A stretch of 64,000 nt of DNA from Massariosphaeria phaeospora (lineage: Eukaryota; Ascomycota; Dothideomycetes; Pleosporales). A program made the position numbers and the translations under genes. The DNA lies in NCBI GenBank assembly GCA_011032825.1, contig JAADJZ010000008.1, positions 930,001 through 994,000 of the forward strand, in the 5' to 3' direction. Below, piece after piece: positions 31,482 to 42,747 of the stretch (the stretch's first letter is position 1; every line of letters starts with the position of its first letter). The notes under the pieces are model-generated. The model was not told where the DNA came from. It ran no database searches and worked only from the letters and a program-made list of their open reading frames with translations.

Positions 31482-32271
31482 TGTGAAGGGTCTGGGTCAG
31501 TTGGGTTTGGCTTGGTTAATAGCTAGAGATGGGCTTGGATTGAGCGCTGTTCAGCTCTTTAAATACGCAGCCAGTAGCGCCGTCCCTTGGCCGGTGAGCC
31601 TGTCGCCGTGACTGGGACAGCTCTGACGCAACATTTCCGAGGAACGCACCATGTCCGAGGGCCCACTATGTCGATGGCTTTTGGGACTGTTCAGTCTCTG
31701 GGGAGGATTGCGAGATTTCGTCTGATGCTCCAGATATCCGAGGCACGTGCGAGGATAAACACAATCTCCGAGAGGCGACGTGTTATCGCCGAAATCGCCG
31801 AGTAGCCGGGCCTATTCTCCATCCACACACACACACATACACACACAGCATCAATCAACTCCATCGACGCTGTCTTCATCATCCGAAATACATACATGCG
31901 TTCGGAGCAGGTTGGAATAGCAGATACTCAGGCTCTGCTTCTGTAGAGCATCATGGTTGGAGATGGCCGACTGACACCTATTTTCACAGTGTTATCGAGG
32001 AAGCGGTTATGGCCCTCCTTCGGGTTCGAACAATTTGATTTGGACGCGTCAATGCAAAGTAATATCTATAAGAATACTAAAGAAGAGAAGGATGAAAAGA
32101 AAGGCTCCCAGCAACGCTCCTCTACAACGACCGTACGAACTAGCCTCGCGACGATTCCAAGGTTGTCGAAGCGACTATCGGCTCTCCAAATTGAGCAACC
32201 GCAACATCTCGTATCCATCAGATCTTAGGGGCTTGTTCTTCTTCCAAGAGTCATACGAGTTTGCCTTAGAC
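31482..32271. other. Intergenic region with CA microsatellite
   Basis: About 790 bases between the methyltransferase start and the carotenoid-oxygenase stop (both minus). Apart from the CA repeat at 31824-31847, no feature is recognised. Confidence 0.45.
31824..31847. repeat. CA microsatellite
   Basis: About twelve CA units with one interruption (CATA). Useful as a length marker; no function implied. Confidence 0.85.
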
Positions 32272-33915
32272 TCAAGCACCTCCCCAAATGCCGTGGAATC
32301 CGTATCCCACCACGACTGGCAACCTAGCGCGACCGATCTCCACCATCTCCTTCGCATCAAGCACAATAAGGCTGCTCAACTTGGTCGCCTCGTCAAGAGC
32401 CACCACCAAGAGCACTCCATCGTCTTCGCTGCTACTGCCAGATCTTGCTACGAACATGGGTTCGGAAGGCACGTGGTTCGTTTCCGGCACCCACACCATG
32501 AAGTCCTGCGATATCGTATCGATCTTGATGATGGAATCGGTGAAGAACCCGGGCTTTGAGGAATGTTCACCATAGACATATCGATATGGTCTGCCGTGAT
32601 ACACATCGTTGATCTTGGGGAGTTCAATGTTGGCTTCCAACGGCATCGTGAAATCCACAGTCGCTTCCTTGGAGGGCAAAGTTCCGTTGCCCGACGTCTG
32701 GTTCTGATGCAAGTAATCCTTCAGGCGGAAACGACGATGGCGACCGCTGATGTCGAAATCTTGACTCTTGTTCTGACGTCCGACGTTGTCACGCAGGTAC
32801 GGCATGCGCGTCGCATTTAGCCACTCGGCGTTATCGTATACGGGAAGATCAATCACAATGTCGTTGTCGGTCTCAAAAGAGTTGGTTTCGTGGAAAGCGA
32901 AGAACGTAGGGGCGGTATATTTGGCAATGACGCCTCCTTTCGCTTTCGGGATGATGTAGAAGAGAGCGTCTCGGTCAGGATCCCAGGGTGCGATCTGGTC
33001 GACCAAATTGCGGGCCTCCAGCTTTAGATCGGCCTGCCAGACGATCAAGATGAGGTAGTGTTCGGTGCTAGAAAGCGAATGGATATAAGCGGCAGGCGCA
33101 TCCGTGATAGTCGCCAGCACTCGTCCCACGCCATTTTCGATGGCAAAGACTCTGTACCCCTCGTCGTCAAGAAGATAGTTGTATACCTCTCCGTTCTTTC
33201 CGATTGCAGGGTGAGCCGAGCTCCGCGCGGACCCGTTCTCAATACCGCTCGCCCCGTATGTGAACATTTCGATCGGTTCTAGTGTAACGGGGTCGATCTG
33301 TTGCAAGCCTTCTGCATCCGTAGTGGAGACAAGCGTGATCATAGGCCCGAAATTCGTGGAGTTGGGGTCGAGGCCTGGGAAGTTTTTGATGTAGGATATG
33401 GCGATCGAGTCCGTTGACTTGTCGCCTACCGGATTACGGCCATCGCGGAAGGTGACTTCAAACTCGCCAAAAATGGCTTTGCATGGGTCGCCGCCGAACG
33501 AGCTACCTGGGAAGAAGCCCGTTTCTCTGATAACTGTGGTCTCGGGTTAGTGGACTCTTTGTGACGACAATACTGGTGTAGGCTTACAGTCGGTGACTTC
33601 GTTGGACGCATTACGGCTGCGGTACGTAACTTTCCCACCGGCAATCTCGAAGCGATGGTTGCGACTGAACCCATCGAACCAATGTCCAGAGGTATAGTTC
33701 CCTGCATCCCATCCTGCCTGGGCACCGCGGTACAAAGAGCCCGAAAGCCAATGCGGTATGGTACCGACGATCTCAAGTTCAGTGGGCTCGAGAGTCTCAG
33801 GACTAGAGTAGAACCCATAGGCAAGAGGAGGAGTGCCTTCGGGAGGCGACCCGAGCTCGGCGAGAGCGCGGTATGCGAATAGGGAAACCGAAAGGGATAC
33901 GATCGAGTGGACCAT
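32272..33915 (-). CDS. Secreted carotenoid-cleavage-oxygenase-like protein
   Basis: Exons (minus) 33588-33915 and 32272-33533 give 529 aa; the 54-base intron has GTAAGC, a CACTAACC branch and CACAG. The N-terminus (MVHSIVSLSVSLFAYRALA) is a signal peptide. The four iron-ligand histidines of the RPE65/CCD propeller can be placed: His217 (SAHPAIGKNG), His261 (AYIHSLSSTEHY), His324 (FFAFHETNSFE) and His523 (YGFHGIW). SLYRGAQAGWDAG and HWFDGFSRNHRFEI match the N-terminal family motif. So the fold and metal site appear complete. A signal peptide is unusual for carotenoid oxygenases and suggests that a phenylpropanoid or stilbene-like substrate outside the cell is possible; that is inference. Confidence 0.9.
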
Positions 33916-34748
33916 GATTGCGGTCGATACGCAGGAAAGTATGGTGGAAGTCTGCTGTACTGGACTTCACAGCTTCTGGTCTCGAGGCTTTATACTAATC
34001 TACAGAGATGGATTGACTGCTGGGCATCTAAGTATAGTAATACTGCAGACTCACACTGATGCCATGGACAGCTTCGCCGGTGGCAAGCTTGGCTGTCGAG
34101 TACTCCTCGCATCAATCTCCGTCGGGTAGACAATCACCCCGACGTCCTTGACCAGCCAGTAGCCGATTCAGCTTATCAGCTTATGTTGGGCTTGCTATGG
34201 TTGGTTGTTGAGGTTGTGCCATGTCAAAGAGGATCGATGTTCCATCTGCGGGGCGTATCCCTAGTACCAGGCTGTCACGCAGAGCCTCGTTGGACAGTCC
34301 CATTTTCGGTTATGTTTGCGGTTCGGAGAGGCGAGGAGATTGACACCAAGGCTTCCGACTGCCAAGGCCAAGTCGAATACGGAGTGCTCAGCCCCGTGAA
34401 TAAGTCTACGACAATGGCGTACTGCTTTGAGGGTTTGAATGAGTAAGTCGGCTTTGAACCTTGGCAGTGCTGTTACGTCGTCAACGATGGGTTACTGCTT
34501 ACGGGAAGATTAGCGAGTGGGGGCTGCTTGGCAATGGCAACAACCATTATTAACATGGATGTCTGAAGAACAGTATACGAGTTCGAGAAACGGAACAAAG
34601 GTATTGCTTAGAAAGAATTATATTGCTGACGTGTTGCGTCGAGGCTTTTCGACAACGCCGATGTAAAACTCCAACTATTAGTTTTCAATCTTAGCACGAC
34701 CTCTCAAAATTCCGCGCAGAATGAGAAGAGATGACCTAGAAATATTCA
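33916..34748. other. Intergenic region
   Basis: About 830 bases between the carotenoid-oxygenase start and the end of the broken secreted-protein gene. No supported gene or element. Confidence 0.4.
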
Positions 34749-35438
34749 CTACGTCCACCAACAAACTACAAGATCAGGCTCTTGGTTAATTCTTTCACTC
34801 CTAGACCTCATATACTCCACCCTAGCCTCAAAAGCAAACAGGATTCTCTCATCCGGCAACCTAGCTACCACTTCAATGTCCACCATCTCATTGCCACAAC
34901 TACCTCCTGAATGGCTAAAGGGCCAATCCCACGAGTAGACATCACCGACCATCTCATCCTCACCCTCAACTAACGGTCCGCCATAGTTGTAATTTCCACA
35001 TTCCTTACAACTGGAACTTTGAGATCGGCTATCACGCTCTTGTACCTGTACTCGGGCTCGCTCGAAGTTCGGAAACTAGGCCCAGAGTTGAAGCGTTGCA
35101 TTGGCGAGGCTGGGGACATTGCGCGTCGCCGTGTCGCCGACCAGGTCGAAGAAAATGTGGTGCCACCTGTGGCTGCGTTAGTGTCCGCCGCGTCTAATGG
35201 CCCCGCGATGCCGAAGTCATGTCTACACTATTGGTGGATTCGGGGAGATAGTGAGGTCCTGGATCTCGAAGAGCTGGTCTGCTGCTTGCTCCCGGGAGAA
35301 AAATGCTGGGTTGTCGCCGGGAACCTTGACGCGGTGGGCGGGAGAGTCGAGGGGGACGAGTGCGGCCTGTGGGGCTGCGGGGATGGTACTAGAGTTGGCG
35401 AGTGGTGCAAGAAGCAACAGCAGGTGGAGAAGATTCAT
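34749..35438 (-). pseudogene. Small secreted protein gene with in-frame stop
   Basis: Exons (minus) 35227-35438 and 34749-35172, joined by a 54-base intron (GTAGAC, CACTAAC branch, GCAG), form a frame of 212 codons. A single internal TAG at 35076-35078 interrupts it (TLQLWA-stop-FPNFERAR). Beyond the stop the frame stays protein-like: SSCKECGNYNYGGPL, YSWDWPFSHSGGSCGNEM, LPDERILFAFEARVEY. The N-terminus MNLLHLLLLLAPLANSST is a clear signal peptide. The opening DLTISPNPPI and the beta-rich spacing recall ML/NPC2-type lipid-binding domains, but weakly. Either a recent nonsense mutation inactivated it, or an unconventional second intron removes the stop; I see no good donor. Moderate confidence that it was a gene. 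Confidence 0.5.
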
Positions 35439-36240
35439 GGTTGTGACGAGAAGATCAAGGTGATGTGTAGAGAGGAGTAGATGGGACAAGTGACAAGGAG
35501 GGAAGTGAACTACATGCCCACCAGTCGTGGTTGCCTGGTGCCGAGTGCGGCACAGCATCTGCCCTTCTGCGCCTCCTCAACGGTGTGGCACAAAGAACAA
35601 AACATCATAAAGACATACATGTTCTACCGTAAGTACTTTTGTTGGATGCCTTGCTTGCGGACGATATTTGAGGTAACTTGTACGTCTCTCAAAGTCCACC
35701 TGGGTGGTCTGTCGGGCGTTTAACAGTTACAATGGTGCGACACAACGAGATTGAAAAGACTTGAATCATACCCTACTCCGAGATCTGCCTTGATGCATCG
35801 CACGTAGGCCGTCTGCGTTTTGTGGTGTTGCAAATGGAGGCGCGCCCCACAGATATTGTGCATAGCTGGAAGAGTACTGACTGGATTTGGCGTAGCGCGC
35901 CGTCCAGCCCCGAAGATATCGATGTCGTCAGGCCATCACTCTGACACAGACATATCCGAGGCCACCGACCTTTCTATTAGTTTCGCCAGTCATATACACT
36001 CTCTTCAGTAGTTGTACAGCCGTCGAAATTCGATACGAAGGAGGACCAGCGTTATTGCCAACACCTTGCATCGTCCGGAAGTCGGGATATGGTATCGCAC
36101 TTCAGAGAATATAGGAGAGAATTAAAGACGCATGTTTAGGAACTATGTCTAAAGGCTTTTTATACACTACATGGACCCCGGCGATTGTGCTCAGCAGCAA
36201 CTAACTCAATTTCCACCATTGCTCGAAGCCACAATCTCGA
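35439..36240. other. Intergenic region
   Basis: About 800 bases without a convincing frame. It lies between the start of the broken secreted-protein gene and the end of the short-chain dehydrogenase. Confidence 0.4.
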
Positions 36241-37120
36241 TTACCAAGGTATCTCAGTACCGTCGGTGACGTTGAAAAACCTGCCGGACGTCTTCTCGCG
36301 GGTAGCGCTAGCAACCTGCAGAATGGCATTAGTACTGTGCTTAATATCGATACGCTAAGAAGAGCACGTACAGACTCCATGATCATGGAGCAGCTATCTT
36401 CGATAGTCACCGGAGCCTTCTCCAGCCCTTGCATCTTGGCGCCCTGGTTTCCCATGTCTGTTTGGACCAGACCAGGGTGAATGGCATAGGCAATGAAGTT
36501 TGGATGCGCGGAATGCATAGCCACGGTGAAGAAGTTGAAAGCGGCCTTCGAAGAACCATAAGCCAACAGCCAATGGGTTTGGTATGGAGCCACGTTCGTG
36601 ATCGAGCCAGCGGCACTACTCATGGAGAGCCAGATGGGTTTCGCGGACTTTTCGAGCAGGGGCTTTGAGGCTTGATAAAGCGCAACTGGAGAGATTGTGT
36701 TGACTTGGAGCGTCTCAACAACGTCGTTTAGGACTACCGCCTCAAGTGGGCTGGGTGCGGGAATGGCTCCGGCATTGGCGATAACGATGTCGATATGGGT
36801 GATACCGGCCTCCTCGGCCGCTTTGATGGCCTTCGCGGGATCTTCAGCCTTCAACGCGTCGAGGGTAAGAAGAATCAGACGGGAGCCTTCAGCGGCTGGG
36901 GTCTTCTTGAGCTCGTCGTAGTTTGGCGATGTGCTGTCACGCACGCTTCCGATCACAGTGTGATTGGGACGTTGGAGGTAGGCTTGGACCAAGCCTTTGC
37001 CGATACCTGGGAGATGTTAGGACCGCTCTAGTATGAAGAACATAGCCAGTGCGAAATTATTGGGATGTATTGCGTACCTCTTCCGGCGCCCGTGATGAAG
37101 ACAGTGGTGGAAGCGGCCAT
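36241..37120 (-). CDS. Short-chain dehydrogenase/reductase (nor-1-like)
   Basis: Exons (minus) 37078-37120, 36372-37006 and 36241-36315 give 250 aa. Introns are 71 bases (GTACGC, CTAAC, CAG) and 56 bases (GTACGT, TACTAAT, CAG). The first exon supplies the cofactor motif FITGAGRG-IGKG, which the unspliced frame lacks. Also present are NAGA, the catalytic Ser region LSMSSAAGSI, and YGSSKAAFNF with Tyr and Lys. The end TDGTEIPW is typical of the norsolorinic-acid-ketoreductase-like group. Such NADPH enzymes reduce ketones; the substrate is unknown. Unspliced, the C-terminus would be wrong after MIMES. Confidence 0.93.
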
Positions 37121-38828
37121 GATAGTAAGAATATCAGGAAAGAGTATAATGAGTAGAGATAGACGCGACGATGCAGATATATATGGGGATTCGTGAATCA
37201 CACATGTCTAACCTCCTTGTAACATAGGAGTGGGTCTGCGCCTGGAGTTCCGCAAGGCATAACAGCACTAGGGTGAAGCAGGTCTTGGGCGAACAACTCA
37301 GGAGTGCTTCATAATCACCCTCTCCATAGTTACTCAATCTTGTGGGCAGTGTTTGATGTGTAACCTATGTTAGCCTTGTACACTTTGTTGGTATGCGGAC
37401 CTTCGATGCGACAAGTGCGGAGCGCGGAGCGTGGGATGCGGAGTTCCACTGAGTGTGTCCTTACCCTGTACGGTTAAGACTCTGTGCTGCTTTAGGTTAT
37501 GTAAGCTTGCCTTACGTAATGCTTGTGCGCAGCTGCAGAGTCTTCTATTCTATCCGCACGTATATAGAAAGTATACAATACTAATAATACTACTATATTA
37601 ACCTCTTTTCTCTGTACGCTGTGTATGCTGTACAAACCTCTACTCCTTGCCTATACCGTGTTGATCCTATCATCAGCTAGCTGTAGAGTCCATTCAACAG
37701 AGTGTGTATTCATGGAAAGGTAAGTTACGGACACATCGTAACGCGTTTAAGAGGAGGAGATTACATCAGACAGCTACGAGAGGACCTGTAGGGTAGATCA
37801 ACTTCTAGCATCCGGGAAGGTTCGAAAAGAAGTGTGGGGCAGGCCATGGGCGCAGTTCTACCGATACCGAATACAGGGTAGCTATTAGGATCGATTTTTT
37901 CTGCTGGCATGATGGACTGCCAATTATAAGTAAGGTTATGGCGATAAGATCTGCAGGCAACTCGTACAAAGCTTGTGGTCAGGGTTTCCGGGGACGTGGC
38001 GGGGAAATTTTCTCCGATACAGCTCCGAAATGCCTAGCTCCGAGTTACCGCCTGCTCTCCCTTTTCCTCAACTTGATGATAATAACGATAAAGATGACAG
38101 TTAATGATAACGGCATCACTGTCGAGTTCGTTGTTCTTGTGTTCGTCTCGAACTCCAGCAGCTGCATGTCCGAAACATTCGTGGGCGTGTTCGTCTTTGC
38201 CCTCGCTCGCTTCCACCGTTCTCCGACTTCTTCCATGTGGAAGCGCGCACATGCTCGTCGAAATTGCTTGTGGGTTCGGCCGTGTGAGTGATGATAGACC
38301 AGGAACATTTTCAGGCTTTCTTGCTTGTTTCCAGCGGATGCCACCATGTTCTCGATGAAACCACTGAAGAAGGTGGCACGGTATGTATATCAAGCTCGAG
38401 AGTCGCAACGAGAGATTCCGACATATGTCCGAGCCCAACGCGAGTTCAACGAGATGGCAGATAAGACCCTCGCCTGGAGCAGCTCTTGGCGATCAGCGAT
38501 CGTGGCCAATCCTACTCCCTGTATAGAGGGCAACGCAGGAAGTATGTGGGGGAGTTCGCGATGCAGCTGGGATCTACATGTGCATCCCGAAATGTCTCCT
38601 GTCAATCGTTCCACTCTTGCATCGCGACAGCGCACTTATTGCCACTCTTTCCCGTTGAATGCCTTTGGTGCTGCCCAGGTGCTGCCCAGGTAACGGCGGA
38701 CTTACCCGACAGTAGTATATATCATGCGAGGTCTCCGTCTCGCACAGAATAGATGTGCGCATCGCTTTCACGGCCATATACTCATTAATCCCACTTCTTA
38801 GTCTCAACTAAGACACTGGGCCGACTGT
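37121..38828. other. Divergent intergenic region
   Basis: 1.7 kb between the dehydrogenase (minus) and the bHLH gene (plus). An AT-rich tract lies at about 37550-37620, and there is a small direct duplication GTGCTGCCCAG near 38670-38695. A TATATAT stretch near 37172-37180 would suit the dehydrogenase promoter. Short open frames at 38045-38693 have no support. Confidence 0.45.
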
Positions 38829-39566
38829 ATGTTTTCTAACGCTATTCCCACGGACATCAATCTTCCCTCTTACCCAAAGGCAGACAATTCCGACCAATTG
38901 TCTACGAACGAACTCTTGCTATATCCAGACGCAGTTCACAACTTCTATGCGTACGATGACGCTTTCGATCCAGCCACAACACAAGCAGGTATGCTGCCTC
39001 TGCAGTCCGGCTCCAGCATAAATCCCGGCTCAGACTGGTTATCCTTTGCCAATATTATGCCCTACGAAATGGCCAACCATATCATCTGTTGGGACCCTAG
39101 TCATTTGGTGGTTCCTCGAGTTGCCTCCCTCACAGACAGCATTGGTTCCGATATCCTACCGCCCTCCCCTCCGATCTCTCCAGTGTCAGCCCCGCTGAAA
39201 CACGACCCTCTCGCGTATATAGACATGCGTAGCGACGTCGAAAGCCCCCCTAAGGTCCCTCGGCGCAAGCGCGGCCGTCCACGACGTAGTCGATCGGGCA
39301 CTCACAACTCAGATGTTTCTCGCAAAGAACGCCAACCACACAACCTTGTCGAACGCAGATATCGCGACGGACTAAACGGTGAGCTTGAGCGACTCCGTCG
39401 TGCTATTCCTACTCTCTTCCAGAGTAAGGATTTCGATAATATGGGCTCACCAAGACTGAGTAAGGCCATGGTACTAGCAAGTGGCATTGAGTACATCAAA
39501 ACATTGGAACGGGAAAGGGATGATGCCCGTGAGGAGGTCAGGAAAGTCAGGGGCAACACTGATTAG
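38829..39566 (+). CDS. Short bHLH transcription factor with SREBP-type basic region
   Basis: Single exon, 245 aa. An AT-hook-like RRKRGRPRRSR lies at 145-155. The basic region HNLVERRYRDGLNGEL (171-186) carries Tyr where most bHLH proteins have Arg, the hallmark of SREBP factors that read both E-boxes and SRE half-sites. Helix 2 is SKAMVLASGIEYIKTLERER (211-230). The N-terminal half is Pro/Ser-rich and acidic, like an activation domain. Unlike true SREBP precursors, it ends just after the helix and has no transmembrane hairpin, so it would not need membrane release. Small fungal factors of this type act in pathway regulation or development. The target is unknown. Confidence 0.88.
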   Translation: MFSNAIPTDINLPSYPKADNSDQLSTNELLLYPDAVHNFYAYDDAFDPATTQAGMLPLQSGSSINPGSDWLSFANIMPYEMANHIICWDPSHLVVPRVASLTDSIGSDILPPSPPISPVSAPLKHDPLAYIDMRSDVESPPKVPRRKRGRPRRSRSGTHNSDVSRKERQPHNLVERRYRDGLNGELERLRRAIPTLFQSKDFDNMGSPRLSKAMVLASGIEYIKTLERERDDAREEVRKVRGNTD

Positions 39567-40779
39567 GAAGAAAGCATCCAGTAGACGTTCCTGAGTCTAA
39601 TTAACGAATGAGGCGTCAGAGACGAAGTAAGGAATCCTTTTCGTCTGCTTTGTGACAGGCGCAGTCACGTTTCCGTTGCTGCTATCATCAACGGCATTGT
39701 CGTTTTCCATTTCCGGCCTTGGGAGCTGAAGTTTCCATGACTGATATGTTTACGAAGAACTAGGGCGACCAATATGATACCAATTTTCTGAAACATGACC
39801 TAAGATCTGTGAAACATCTCATCAAGAACATACCGCCACGAGTAGGCACATCGGTGTGATTGCTATTATGAGGAGATTCGACTAATCAATAGCGAGTAGT
39901 CTCAGCCTGATCTAGGCGCACAGTAAGATAACACTACAAGAGAAACAATAGCTGCCTTTACCCCAAAGGACTTACATTACAATTGAACGAGGATGAGATG
40001 GAAACTGTCGTGAGGTCAGGAAAGATTCAATGGTCGGATGTTATACCGAAAGCGGGAACTAGTGTCCTAACATCCACGTGACTACACCTCAATCTTGAAA
40101 CTAGGTAGGTATCTTATGTAAGTATGAGTAAGTTGTTAGTGTAGAAGCGCCAGACCATACATTTTCAAGGGTAATTCTACAGGAAAACAATTTACAAGTT
40201 CGACTCACGGAATTTTGTCCGATGTGGTTTTAACGAAGCCCCGGAGTGTGAGGGATGGGAACAAGTATACTTCGCACTGCCGAGGTTATACTTTAGGGGA
40301 CTAGTAGAGAACTCTTGAAAAACATCTATTCGAGCATTGGCTCCTGGAGGGCTTTCCAATCCTTCGTCCCCAAATCCGTGTAGTAATCTAAAGCAGCCTG
40401 TTGAGGTCAACAATCCGCGGAAACCTTGAAAAGTGGTGAATCAACGATCGTCTGACGAAGATTTGCTGAATAGTCAAAGAAGCCTGCTCCCCATTTCACC
40501 AAGCTACGGCTCTCGTGCCCATATGCATGTTAAACCCGATATATCCGCCTATAGCCTCAGACCGATATGTCCGCCTTTTCACTTTCATGACCTAAACGGT
40601 TGTTACTAGTTAGACGCGGCATCGAGATACTCCGTGTCGGTTCGGTGTTTATGTTGTCTCCGAATCGATACACTGTTGATGGTAAGTATAAAAGTACCTG
40701 ATACATCGGAAGTGACTGGTCAACCAAGAACCAAAAGACTCACCCTTTTTCATCATACTTCGCAGTGCAAACTATCACG
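39567..40779. other. Intergenic region
   Basis: 1.2 kb without a supported gene. It ends with the promoter of the NmrA-like gene, including the TATA box at 40687-40694. Confidence 0.45.
40687..40694 (+). promoter_or_regulatory. TATA box of the NmrA-like gene
   Basis: TATAAAAG, 86 bases upstream of the ATG at 40780, in an otherwise mixed sequence. Confidence 0.55.
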
Positions 40780-41838
40780 ATGAGTGGATACGCTAAAGAC
40801 CAGCCCGAGGGGTTCTCGAATCGAATTGAGAAAGTGGCCATTGTCGGAGTACGTTACCATATTTTCATTCGGGCCATCATTCTAACTAAGTCATAGGCTG
40901 GAGGCCGGATGGGAAGACACTTAGCGGAACACTTGATCAAGACTGGAAAGCATATTGTGACCGCCATCACACGCCCGGATAGCACAAACGAACTACCCGA
41001 AGGTCTGCAAGTCGTTCGCGTGGACTACAGTGGCGACGACGATGCGGCTCTTGTGGAGGCGCTCCGAGGACAACAGGTGTTGATTATCACCATGGCTGTA
41101 ATGGCCCCGGGAGACACTATCAGCAAACTTGTGCGCGCGGCTGCAAAAGCTGGTGTGGCATACGTCTTGCCCAACTGGTTCGGCGGCGACCCAGAAAATG
41201 ACAAGCTGCAGACTGACACCCTGATGGGCCACTTGATCAGCGCACGGAAGGAGGTCAAGGACCTCGGTGTAAGCTCGTACCTGCTCTTGGCTTGCAGCTT
41301 CTGGTATGAATTCAGCTTAGGAGGAGGACCGAATCGATACGGCTTCGACTTCAAGAATCGCTCTCTAGTATGGTTCGATGGAGGGGATGTGGCCATCAAT
41401 ACGAGCACCTGGCCACAGTGCGCCCGCGCTGTTGCTAGTCTGTTGAGTTTGAAAGAGCTTCCCGAGGACGAGAACGACCGATCGCCTTCGCTATCGCAAT
41501 TTCGCAACAGCCCCGTCTACATCTCCAGCTTCCTGCTGAATCAACGGGCCATGTTTGAGAGCGTCAAGCGCGTTACCGGTACGACCGATGCCGATTGGAC
41601 CATGACCCATGAGTCCGCCGAACAGCGCTTCAAAGATGGACAGGCCGCCATGCAGAAAGGTGACATGCAGGGTTTTCCGAAACTGCTGTACAGCCGCATG
41701 TTCTTTCCCAACGGGGACGGTGACTACCAGTCCAAGCGAGGCTTGCACAACGACCTGCTCGGATTGCCCCAGGAGGATTTGGACGAGTACACTGCAATTG
41801 CTGTGCGGATGGGAGAGACCGAGGAAGTGTTGCACTAA
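40780..41838 (+). CDS. NmrA-like/isoflavone-reductase-like NAD(P)-binding protein
   Basis: Exons 40780-40848 and 40897-41838 (48-base intron, GTACGT, CTAACT, TAG) give 336 aa. The Rossmann motif is split by the intron: KVAIVG joined to AGGRMGRHLAEHL, the GxGGxxG-type loop. Following motifs are VTAITRPDST, VDYSGDDDAALVEALRGQQVLI, and YVLPNWFGGDPEN, where a Lys/Tyr-type active site is not obvious. This is the NmrA/PCBER group of atypical short-chain reductases, which act as redox sensors or reductases of phenolic compounds. The GST gene follows 0.9 kb downstream on the same strand; both are often part of stress or detoxification responses. Confidence 0.9.
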
Positions 41839-42747
41839 AAGACGTTACTGCTTGTGGAGGCCAGAATTGAAGGTGGTCTGAAAGGTCAGTAGTACTCGCA
41901 GTGAATAACATGGAATACCAAACTTTGTTTCAAACGATGGCGCGAGATCGTTCCCAATGTAGAGAAAATGTCCCTCAATTGGTCGTCGCTTCCGCCAAAT
42001 TGAAAAGTTACTGATTCAGACCCGCATACTCACGCGGGTCGGGCAAGGTTTAACAAACATGATGAACGATAGTGAGGGAGTACTCACCTAGACTACTAGA
42101 ATGAACCCACCGGCCGCATCTCTCAATAAATTATGTGCAATAGGCATCTGCTAGTTAGAATGAGGTCTGTTATTGAGGCTGAGTTAGTACGTACCTTGTA
42201 AGCTGTCGGAAGGACGGATCTCCATTAGCCGAGGGAATGTTCCAAACCCGGAGATAACAGACAAACGACGAAAACTCTCCGACTACCCCCCTGCAAATTA
42301 ATCCACTATGCTAGGAGTGTACTAGAGCGCTGTTTAAGACAGGCAGGATCTTGGTTAAGAATCTCTAGGTGCGATTATGCCCTGCAGATCCATCTCATAG
42401 ACCTCATGTTTCTGCACATTGTTTTTCGTCTTGACATGCTTGTGCAGTTGATTACAAAGATGCTTGCACATGTCGGGCTCTAATGCCAGCGAGGCGAGCC
42501 AATGTCGGCAATAGCTAACCGACATGCCGGTCTCCGCGCGAGAATGGGCGTATTTGGAAACCATGCTGATTAATGGGGCCCGTATTCGTGTTTGTTGATG
42601 GAATTTGAATCTCTAGGAGCTGTGTGTCGAGGTGAAGTATATAATGCTTTTATCGGAACCACACCACAAGCACAGCACCACACAGCTTTTCATCTCTCCA
42701 TTCGAGCGCTTTTATCCTCCGAGCTGTAAACACCTGTTGATATCGCA
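41839..42747. other. Intergenic region
   Basis: About 900 bases. A 69-codon minus-strand frame at 42355-42564 is the only candidate and is not supported by any motif. A TATATAA box at 42638-42644 precedes the GST start by about 104 bases. Confidence 0.45.

Noticed and set aside
42355..42564. 69-codon minus-strand frame in an intergenic region
   Set aside because: Starts with ATG and looks moderately protein-like, but there is no family signal or splice-linked partner exon.
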